DNA from: Woeseia sp037968755
GTDB taxonomy: Bacteria > Pseudomonadota > Gammaproteobacteria > Steroidobacterales > Woeseiaceae
Assembly: GCA_037968755.1 (NCBI GenBank)
Contig: JBBKWB010000045.1
Location: forward strand, 62,001-126,000
Direction: 5' to 3'
Length of the DNA: 64,000 nt
Shown: in pieces, positions 16,390 through 23,608 of the stretch
How positions within the stretch are numbered: the first letter of the stretch is position 1
Layout of the letters: every line of letters begins with the position of its first letter
Notes under the pieces: model-generated
What the model saw: only the letters and a program-made list of their open reading frames with translations
Told to the model about the DNA's origin: nothing
Databases searched by the model: none
Translations under genes and position numbers: made by a program

Positions 16390-19300
16390 GCCCAAAATTT
16401 TTCATCGATCGACCCATCTTCGCCTGGGTCGTCGCGCTAACCATCTTGCTGGCGGGCGTGAGTGCGTTACGCGATCTGCCGATCGAGCAATACCCCTCTA
16501 TTGCTCCCCCCTCTCTCTCGGTCTCCGTCAACTACCCGGGCGCAGATGCGTCAGTACTCGAAACCAATGTCACCCAGGTAATCGAGCAAGCGCTAAATGG
16601 TGTAGAGGGTTACCTGTACATGTCATCAACCAGCCGTTCCAACGGCAGTGCATCGATTTCTGTGACCTTCGACTCCGGCACCGACATCGATCTTGCCCAG
16701 GTTGATGTCCAGAATCGGCTGAGTACCGTCGAGCAGCGCTTGCCTGAGGAAGTACGACGCCAGGGCATCCAGGTAAACAAAGCAAGTTCCAGTTTCGCAA
16801 TGATCATCGCCATGACATCAAAAAGTGGCGAAACCAGCACCTTGGAACTCGGCAATTTTGCAACAACACGGGTCATAGACGAACTTCGGCGTGTTCCTGG
16901 CATTGGCGACATTCGTTCGTTCTCATCCGAATACGCGATGCGAATCTGGTTGGATCCCGACAGGCTCGCGAGTTACAGGCTGTCCGCAGCCGATGCGTTG
17001 AGTGCGGTCCGGGAACAGAACAGTCAATCGCCCGGCGGAACTCTGGGCGACCGCCCGATCGCCGAGGGCTTCGAGATCACAGCACCGATTCTGACGCAAA
17101 GCCGGTTTACCACCACAGATGAGTTCGCCGCAATAATTTTGCGTTCGAACCCCGACGGATCAGCAGTCCGCCTGGGTGACGTCGCGCGCATTGAGCTTGG
17201 CGCCCAGTCATATTCGTTCAATCTCGAGGTCAACGGCAAGCCTGCTGCCGGTATGGCGGTGCAGTTGACCAGCGGCGCGAATGCGTTGGCAGCAATCGCG
17301 GGCGTGCGCGCAAAGATGGCTGAGCTCGAGCCATCATTTCCCCAGGACATCGGCTGGACCGTACCGTACGACACGACGCCCTTCATCCAGATTTCAATCG
17401 AGGAAGTGGTCAAGACATTGGCGGAAGCCATGTTACTGATTGTCCTGGTCATGTTCTTGTTCCTACAAAGTTGGCGCGCCACGCTGATACCGACAATTGT
17501 CGTACCCATTGCTCTCGCCGGTGGCTGCGTAGGCCTCTGGCTATTTGGGTTTTCAATCAACGTACTGACTTTGTTCGCGATGGTACTCGCTATAGGCATC
17601 CTGGTGGACGATGCAATCGTAGTCGTTGAAAACGTCGAACGTGTAATGGTTGAAGAAGGACTCTCGCCATACGACGCAACCGTTAAGGCGATGGGCCAGA
17701 TTACCTCGGCCATCGTCGGCATTACGCTTGTACTGGTTTCTGTCTTCGTGCCAATGGCATTTTTTCCAGGCTCTACCGGCGGCATTTACCGCCAGTTCTC
17801 CCTTACACTTGCTGTATCGATCGGGTTTTCAGCGTTACTCGCATTCACGCTCACGCCAGCGCTGTGCGCTACTTTACTCAAGGCACACCCGACCAAAGCA
17901 GACGATGAGAAAAAGCGCGGGCCCGTGCAGGCGTTCTTCTCGGCATTCAATAACTGGTTCGCACGGACGACAAACAGTTACCAATCTTCGGTCGGCAAAA
18001 TACTGGTTCGCCCGTTACGATTCATTGTGCTGTTCGTTGTCCTTGTCGCGATCACGGTAGTGGGCTTCACCCGCTTGCCTGGCAGTTTTCTGCCGCAGGA
18101 AGATCAAGGCAGCGTCTTTACAGTTATCCAGGCACCGCCGGGCGCTACCACCGAGCGCACAAATGAGGCCATCGTCCAGGTAAGCAAATTCTATAGTGAG
18201 CAACCGCAGGTAAAGGCAGTAACGCTCGTGCGTGGCTTCAGCTTCTTTGGTAACAGTCAGGCCGATGCGATGGCATTCGTGTCATTGCACCCGTGGGATG
18301 AACGCCCGGGTGATGAAAACAGCGCATCGGCACTCGCCGGCAAGGCGATGGCCGTGCTATCGCGAGTAAAGGAAGCATTCGTGTTTACGCTGAATCCACC
18401 CGCGATTCGCGAGCTGGGCGTGGCCAGCGGCTTCACATTCATACTGCAGGACCGGGCCGGGCATGGTTACGATGCTCTGATCAGTGCGCGCAACCAACTG
18501 CTTGGTGCAGCTAACGGTAGTCCCTTGTTGGCGCAAGTTCGACCGGAAGGTCAGGCCGATGCGCCGCAACTGAGAGTGAAGATTGACCGTATTAAAGTGC
18601 GCGCACTCGACCTGGCCATCAGCGATGTCAACTCCACTCTCGCAATCACGATGGGCAGTGCGTACGCGAACGACTTCACGCGCGAAGGCCGCATTTTGCG
18701 CGTGCTACTGCAGGCCGATGCGCCTTATCGCATGACACCTGACGATGTGCTCAACCTGCGCGTACGCAGCGCAACCGGCGAGATGGTTCCGTTCGGTGCC
18801 TTCACAACGGTCGAATGGACCGCCGGTCCACCTCAGGTGAAGCGTTATAACGCTTATCCCGCTCAGACAATTTCCGGCATGCCGGCTGAAGGTCGTTCAA
18901 CTGGTGAGGCGATGGCCGAAATGGAACGACTGGCGGAGCAGATACCGGAAGGCTTCGGTTACGAATGGACGGGATTGTCCTACGAAGAAAAGCAGTCGGC
19001 GGGACAGGTCGGTGCATTGCTGGCGTTCTCTCTTCTGGTCGTATTCCTGCTACTGGCAGCCCTCTATGAGAGTTGGTCGATTCCGCTGGCTGTCTTGTTG
19101 ATCGTACCGCTGGGTGTCTTTGGCGCCGTATTGTTCTCCATAGCACGCGGCTTGCCTGCAGACATATATTTCAATGTCGGGCTGATCACGATCATCGGGC
19201 TGGCGGCCAAGAACGCAATTCTGATCGTTGAGTTTGCGATTGAAGAAGAGGCTGCGGGCAAAAGCCTGTACGACGCGACGATGAGTGCGGTCAAACTCAG

Positions 19301-19553
19301 GCTGCGCCCGATCATCATGACGTCGCTGGCGTTCATCCTGGGCATGGTCCCTTTGGCTGTGTCAACGGGCGCTGGCGCTGCCAGCCGAATCGCAGTAGGT
19401 ACAGGTGTTATGGGCGGCGTTATTGCCGCGACATTACTAGGCGTATTTTTCATACCCCTGAGCTATCTCGCAGTCCGCCGCTGGATAGCGCGTGGCGGAG
19501 CACCTGTCATTGGCGACCACTCGCATGCATCAGAGGAGCGTTCCGATGCATAG
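16386..19553 (+). CDS. RND multidrug efflux permease (HAE1/AcrB family)
   Basis: Proton-driven inner-membrane pump of 1055 residues, the normal length for AcrB homologs. Twelve membrane segments with two large periplasmic loops are apparent. The proton-relay residues are intact: adjacent aspartates in GILVDDAIVVVENVERV (TM4) and the lysine in GLAAKNAILIVEFAIEE (TM10). The N-terminus, FFIDRPIFAWVVALTILLAG, is typical. The start overlaps the adaptor stop (ATGA) and the end overlaps the outer-membrane factor start by 8 nt, so the tripartite pump is made from one message. The drug range is not predictable. Confidence 0.96.
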   Translation: MSPKFFIDRPIFAWVVALTILLAGVSALRDLPIEQYPSIAPPSLSVSVNYPGADASVLETNVTQVIEQALNGVEGYLYMSSTSRSNGSASISVTFDSGTDIDLAQVDVQNRLSTVEQRLPEEVRRQGIQVNKASSSFAMIIAMTSKSGETSTLELGNFATTRVIDELRRVPGIGDIRSFSSEYAMRIWLDPDRLASYRLSAADALSAVREQNSQSPGGTLGDRPIAEGFEITAPILTQSRFTTTDEFAAIILRSNPDGSAVRLGDVARIELGAQSYSFNLEVNGKPAAGMAVQLTSGANALAAIAGVRAKMAELEPSFPQDIGWTVPYDTTPFIQISIEEVVKTLAEAMLLIVLVMFLFLQSWRATLIPTIVVPIALAGGCVGLWLFGFSINVLTLFAMVLAIGILVDDAIVVVENVERVMVEEGLSPYDATVKAMGQITSAIVGITLVLVSVFVPMAFFPGSTGGIYRQFSLTLAVSIGFSALLAFTLTPALCATLLKAHPTKADDEKKRGPVQAFFSAFNNWFARTTNSYQSSVGKILVRPLRFIVLFVVLVAITVVGFTRLPGSFLPQEDQGSVFTVIQAPPGATTERTNEAIVQVSKFYSEQPQVKAVTLVRGFSFFGNSQADAMAFVSLHPWDERPGDENSASALAGKAMAVLSRVKEAFVFTLNPPAIRELGVASGFTFILQDRAGHGYDALISARNQLLGAANGSPLLAQVRPEGQADAPQLRVKIDRIKVRALDLAISDVNSTLAITMGSAYANDFTREGRILRVLLQADAPYRMTPDDVLNLRVRSATGEMVPFGAFTTVEWTAGPPQVKRYNAYPAQTISGMPAEGRSTGEAMAEMERLAEQIPEGFGYEWTGLSYEEKQSAGQVGALLAFSLLVVFLLLAALYESWSIPLAVLLIVPLGVFGAVLFSIARGLPADIYFNVGLITIIGLAAKNAILIVEFAIEEEAAGKSLYDATMSAVKLRLRPIIMTSLAFILGMVPLAVSTGAGAASRIAVGTGVMGGVIAATLLGVFFIPLSYLAVRRWIARGGAPVIGDHSHASEERSDA

Positions 19554-20946
19554 GTTAGCTTTGCTGAGCGCACTAAGCGTGTTAGGCGCATGCCAGCTTG
19601 CCCCGCCTCACGAACGGCCAACGCTGCCAACCGCTGAACAGTTTCCCGTCGAGTACAACACTACCGCCGTGGGCGAAATACACGCGGCGAATATTAGCTG
19701 GCGAGAGTTTATTGCCGACCCGCAGTTCGAAGCGCTGATCGAGCAGGCGCTCGCCAGCAATCGGGACCTCGCGATAGCGATCGCCAGGATCGAAGAGGCT
19801 CGCGGAGCATATGGGATACAACGCGCAGACCGCCTGCCAACAGCAACCCTGAACGGCAATGGAACCCGTTCGCAAACAAGCAGCGCTGTATCCGGATCCG
19901 ATGCTGTAACCACCGGCAGCTATTCGTTGGCCGTGGGCGTATCGGCATTCGAACTCGACTTCTGGGGGCGCGTGGCCAATCTGTCAGCGGCGGCGCGCGG
20001 TAATTACCTGGCGTCTATCGAGGCGACCCGCGCCTTTCAGTTGGCCCTGACTCGCAATGTTGCAGCGGCATATCTCCAGATGCTCGAAGCGAATGAGCGC
20101 ATTAGCCTCGCCGAGCGCACGGTGAGAGCACGCAGCGAACAGATTCGAATTGCGAAGCGGCGCCTGGAAGCGGGTGTCACATCGGAGCTCGAGTTTCGCC
20201 AGGCTGAAACCCTGTTGACGCAGGCAGAGGCAGAACTGGCGGCATTGCGTCTCAGTCGCGCCCAAAGCCGTAACCTGCTCGAAGTACTGGTTGGAAAACC
20301 GCTCGATGCTGCAACTCCGGCGGCGGCCCCTCTGGGTCAGCAACTGAGCGCCGATGTGTTGACCTCAGGTTTGCCCTCGGAACTATTGGAGACCCGACCG
20401 GACGTACGCGGTGCCGAGGAGCGCCTGATCGCGGCGCGTGCCAATATCGGTGCTGCGCGCGCGGCGTTTTTCCCGTCCATCAGCCTCACCGGCAGTACGG
20501 GTTTCGCATCAAAAGACTTGGACGAACTAACCGGCAGCAACGGCCGAGCCTGGAGTTTCGGCCCGTCAATTAACTTGCCGATATTCGATTCTGGTCGCCG
20601 CCGCGGCAATCTTGACGTAGCGAAAGCCCGCGAGAGTGTTGCGATTGCAGACTATGAACGCGTAATTCAGACAGCCTTTCGCGAAGTCGCCGACGCCCTG
20701 GCCGGACGCCGCTACCTCGCGGAGCAGGTTGCCGCCCAGGAACGTGGAATTGTGGCGCAGCGCCGGCTTACGGAATTGGCCCACATACGCTACAACGAAG
20801 GTGTGGTTCGCTATCTTGAGGTACTGGATGCAGAGCGAAACCTGTTTTCGGCTGAACAAGCCATGCTGCAGATTCGTCGCGTTGCAACGGCAAATGACAT
20901 CAGCCTCTACATTGCACTCGGCGGCGGTGAGCTTACAAACGACTAG
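19546..20946 (+). CDS. RND outer-membrane factor lipoprotein (OprM/NodT family)
   Basis: The TolC-like channel that completes the pump. From the ATG at 19546, preceded by AGAGGA, it has 466 residues beginning MHRLALLSALSVLGACQLAP, with lipobox LGAC. An ATG at 19492 is in frame but deep inside the permease gene and without a signal peptide, so I rejected it. Two repeated coiled-coil halves are visible (for example LEAGVTSELEFRQAETLL and RYNEGVVRYLEVLDAERNLF), as is the family segment PSELLETRPDVRGAEERLIA. The 8-nt overlap with the permease indicates coupling. Confidence 0.93.
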   Translation: MHRLALLSALSVLGACQLAPPHERPTLPTAEQFPVEYNTTAVGEIHAANISWREFIADPQFEALIEQALASNRDLAIAIARIEEARGAYGIQRADRLPTATLNGNGTRSQTSSAVSGSDAVTTGSYSLAVGVSAFELDFWGRVANLSAAARGNYLASIEATRAFQLALTRNVAAAYLQMLEANERISLAERTVRARSEQIRIAKRRLEAGVTSELEFRQAETLLTQAEAELAALRLSRAQSRNLLEVLVGKPLDAATPAAAPLGQQLSADVLTSGLPSELLETRPDVRGAEERLIAARANIGAARAAFFPSISLTGSTGFASKDLDELTGSNGRAWSFGPSINLPIFDSGRRRGNLDVAKARESVAIADYERVIQTAFREVADALAGRRYLAEQVAAQERGIVAQRRLTELAHIRYNEGVVRYLEVLDAERNLFSAEQAMLQIRRVATANDISLYIALGGGELTND

Positions 20947-20976
20947 TTAGCCGCATGTTTACGGGTCCAGCCAATG

Positions 20977-21006
20977 CAAGCCAAAGCGCATCCGCGCTTT
21001 GGCTTG
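20977..21006 (+). terminator. Hairpin terminator after the efflux operon
   Basis: A perfect 13-bp stem, caagccaaagcgc paired with gcgctttggcttg around the loop atcc, 31 bp after the last efflux gene. Only a short T-run (gtacgtttt) follows, so it may be a weak or mRNA-stabilising hairpin. It may also serve the minus-strand genes that converge here. Confidence 0.6.
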
Positions 21007-21074
21007 GTACGTTTTCGATCAGCATCGGTTGCTCGGACGATTGATGAACCTTCTTGCTGCAACCGGTGCGACAA

Positions 21075-21176
21075 TCAAGCCTGCATCAAGATCGTAGCGG
21101 CGTGCTTCAGCACGCTGCGGATGCTTTGAATCATCGCCACTGATCCGTAACGATCGACAAGGCGGTGATCGTCGGA
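21075..21176 (-). pseudogene. Decayed C-terminal fragment of a 2-oxoacid dehydrogenase E2 gene
   Basis: On the minus strand 21176 to 21075 reads SDDHRLVDRYGSVAMIQSIR, then SVLKHAATILMQA and a TGA stop. This aligns without gaps to the last 33 residues of the intact E2 gene at 26239-27468 (SFDHRFVDGYDAAEMVQSIR, then GMLEHPATIFMST). The nucleotide match is clear too, for example gcggatgctttgaa in both. No E2 sequence continues upstream, so only the 3' end survives. The active-site motif has changed from DHRFVDG to DHRLVDR, so it is non-functional even as a fragment. Confidence 0.75.
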
Positions 21177-21204
21177 GAGTTCGGATGTAGCCGGCCGCCC
21201 GGTA

Positions 21205-21576
21205 TCAACCGCCACTAAGAATCAGCGCGGGTGCCAGGGCGACTGCGATGATCAGCAGCGCGCCGTATGATCCAGCAGCAAGCAGCGCGGTCTTGCCAAA
21301 ACTGAATTCTTTTGTCTCCACTGCAACGACATCGGCAACAGGTATCGATTGCCCATCGCCAATGATGACTTTTCGCTCGGTGTCGACGCGGGCAACGCGA
21401 AATTCATATCGCTTGCCCTCTGCTGTAACCAGTTTTATTTTCTCCCCGGGTTGCAGAATGTCCTGGTCCAGAATCATTTGTTGCAGGGATTCGGGTGGTA
21501 ACTCTACCGGCTTCAAGGAGCTGCAGGCGCAGAGTGAGCCGGTGAGCGCGAGGATCAAGATGGCGCAGTGTTTCAT
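21205..21576 (-). CDS. Small lipoprotein of unknown function
   Basis: 123 residues. A lipoprotein signal runs to the lipobox LCAC near residue 18, followed by a soluble part of about 70 residues rich in beta-strand patterns (EKIKLVTAEGKRYEFRVARV, VIIGDGQSIPVADVVAVE). A C-terminal membrane-spanning stretch follows (ALLAAGSYGALLIIAVALAP). I do not recognise a named family. The strand pattern resembles small SH3-like or PRC-like barrels, but that is only an impression. It is the last of three lipoprotein genes joined by 4-nt overlaps, so they probably act together. Confidence 0.7.
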   Translation of the reverse strand: MKHCAILILALTGSLCACSSLKPVELPPESLQQMILDQDILQPGEKIKLVTAEGKRYEFRVARVDTERKVIIGDGQSIPVADVVAVETKEFSFGKTALLAAGSYGALLIIAVALAPALILSGG

Positions 21577-22706
21577 TTGGAACTCCCGGCGGCCACAGCG
21601 TATGACGTGGCTGCTGTCATGTGAATACCAAGCTGTCGGGCCGCTTCAATTGCCGCCGCGTTAATCTCTGCCTGCAACAGGGCGCCGTCAAGGGCGATCC
21701 AGTCTGAAAGTTTGTGCGACGCGCGGTATTCGTGCCAATGTGCGGCCCCATTTTTTGGTGGATCCAGATCATAAAAGTCGAGATAGAACGTGAAAGTTGC
21801 CTCGATGCTGGCATCCAGTCCCGCGCCGCCTAGTTCGGCCAGTTCTATACGGGAGATATCGGAGACCAGCATGCTATCCAGTGCCGGCGATCTATCTGCC
21901 AACGCTTTTTTCAAGCTGCCGAGGTCGAGGTGATAGCGATAGTTGAGCTTTAACTCGGGAAGGTTTGTGTATCGATAACGTTCGGGAACCGGCTTCACTT
22001 CTTCAGCCGCCGTCACCGCTGCACTCAGGAGATCAGGGTATTGCTGCAGGATGCCGTCGCTGGCTCGGGTGAATATCGCCTGGAGCGCTTCTATCTCGTC
22101 AGGGTAGTCCTTCCTTAATGCGGTGGGCTCATGTGCCCAGCTGGCCGGCGCGCGAGCCAACCCGGCCGCTAGCCAGACTTGCCTCGGCCCGTTACGACGT
22201 CCGTACGGATCGACATCGCGATAGTGCGCATTGATCAGCCTAGCGGCCTTTTCAGCCTGCCCTCGTTCGGTCAGCGCGCCGCCGTCCTGGACGACATTCT
22301 TGTCGTTCGCAAGGATGCGAATAACACAGCCATTCCAGCAGACCCCGCGGGTTTCCCGAACCAGCAACCAATCATCTTTCCAGCTGGGGCTGCCGAATGG
22401 GTACATGGCCCAGAGTTTGACCGGCTCCACCGCAGCGGATGTCAGCGTCGAATAAGAAATGGTCGTTGTGCTGTGATAAATAGTCGTCGGCGTGATTAAC
22501 AATGGCCCGCAGCCGTCCCATGTCAGGGTGTCAGTGTCCCGCAGCAAGCGCCCTGCGCACGCCTTGCCCTCAAACAGGATTTCTTCGCGTGCACGAATCA
22601 GGTCCGGCGTCTGGGTTTCAAATGTCGCGCAGCCGCCGACAACAAGTGCAAAGAGCATTGCGGTCGGCCACTGTCCACCTGCTCTGGAAATTGGCTGCTC
22701 GATCAC
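21573..22706 (-). CDS. Lipoprotein of unknown function
   Basis: 377 residues with a lipobox VGGC near residue 26 and no other membrane segment, so it is probably a periplasm-facing lipoprotein. An ATG 16 codons in (MLFALVVGGCATF) would leave too short a signal, which favours the outer ATG. Cysteines at several positions (FEGKACAGRLL, TWDGCGPLL, GVCWNGCVI) could form disulfides. I recognise no family. The gene overlaps both neighbours by ATGA, making it the middle member of a coupled lipoprotein trio. Confidence 0.68.
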   Translation of the reverse strand: MIEQPISRAGGQWPTAMLFALVVGGCATFETQTPDLIRAREEILFEGKACAGRLLRDTDTLTWDGCGPLLITPTTIYHSTTTISYSTLTSAAVEPVKLWAMYPFGSPSWKDDWLLVRETRGVCWNGCVIRILANDKNVVQDGGALTERGQAEKAARLINAHYRDVDPYGRRNGPRQVWLAAGLARAPASWAHEPTALRKDYPDEIEALQAIFTRASDGILQQYPDLLSAAVTAAEEVKPVPERYRYTNLPELKLNYRYHLDLGSLKKALADRSPALDSMLVSDISRIELAELGGAGLDASIEATFTFYLDFYDLDPPKNGAAHWHEYRASHKLSDWIALDGALLQAEINAAAIEAARQLGIHMTAATSYAVAAGSSK

Positions 22707-23494
22707 TTATTCAAGCCAAGAATGATAGGTCTAGAACCATCGTCAACCGCTATAACAATAAAGTCGTTCGGTACAAACAGGTCACCCACCACTGCGAATC
22801 CCGAATAGTCTCCGGCAATAGGACACCCCGTGATCGTGCTGTTGATCTGGTAAAGATTGTAACGACTGTCAACGATAAGGAATGAACCCTGCGAGGTGCA
22901 GCTGGAAGCATTCTGCCCAGTAAACAGGCCGAGACTGTCAATCGTGAAGCTGGCAACCGGGTTTCCCAAGTCATCCACTTCAGACCAGACACCTTCCAGC
23001 AACGCCAGCGACGAGGCTCTTTCGTACTCGGAATCGTAGGCAAACTGGAAGGATCCGCCATCCCCGGAATCAGCGATCCATGTGCCCGCGAAGGTGGCTT
23101 TCTGACCGAGCTGACCGTCCGTGCTGATATTCGTTACGGTTGAGCCGTCAGGCCAGGTCTCGGTATTGGCTGTAGTTATGGCAATACCGCTGCCACTGAC
23201 GGTGCCCGAATTGGTCGACTGGGTGCCGACAAACTGCTTGGGACTGTCCACGGATATGAAGCGAAACTGACCGTCCTCGGTTACCAGCCCGACGAACTCT
23301 TCCGTCGACTGGCTGCTGTCGAACGTCAAAATGCCGGTCCAGATGCCACCGAACACGGCAACTGGCGGAGGCGGAGGTGGCGGTGGGTTCTGGGTCGGTG
23401 CAGAGCTTCCTGAACCACCGCCGCCGCCACATGCAGCCAGCAAGGCTGCGACCACGATCAGTGAAGTCTTGTTTCGATTAAGCATGAAGCCCAC
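22703..23494 (-). CDS. Lipoprotein with Gly- and Pro-rich linker, unknown function
   Basis: 263 residues. The signal ends in lipobox LAAC near residue 22, followed by a run of five glycines, a short Ser/Thr stretch and eight consecutive prolines (about residues 23-45), a typical spacer holding the domain away from the membrane. The remaining ~215 residues look like an all-beta, barrel-like domain (GGIWTGILTFDSS, FAGTWIADSGDGGSFQFAYD). Two 'W-x-G' type repeats suggest internal duplication. No family name is secure. It is first in the lipoprotein trio and lies 114 bp after the fusion regulator-hydrolase gene. Confidence 0.72.
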   Translation of the reverse strand: MGFMLNRNKTSLIVVAALLAACGGGGGSGSSAPTQNPPPPPPPPVAVFGGIWTGILTFDSSQSTEEFVGLVTEDGQFRFISVDSPKQFVGTQSTNSGTVSGSGIAITTANTETWPDGSTVTNISTDGQLGQKATFAGTWIADSGDGGSFQFAYDSEYERASSLALLEGVWSEVDDLGNPVASFTIDSLGLFTGQNASSCTSQGSFLIVDSRYNLYQINSTITGCPIAGDYSGFAVVGDLFVPNDFIVIAVDDGSRPIILGLNK

Positions 23495-23608
23495 CTGTGT
23501 GACTGACTGCCATAGGACGCAGGTCGGTCATCGCTGGCGAATCGCGCGGCCGGTCTGCTGCCCTAATTTACGCGCAAGGTGGGAACAGTCTTTTTCAAAA
23601 CCTTTCTA

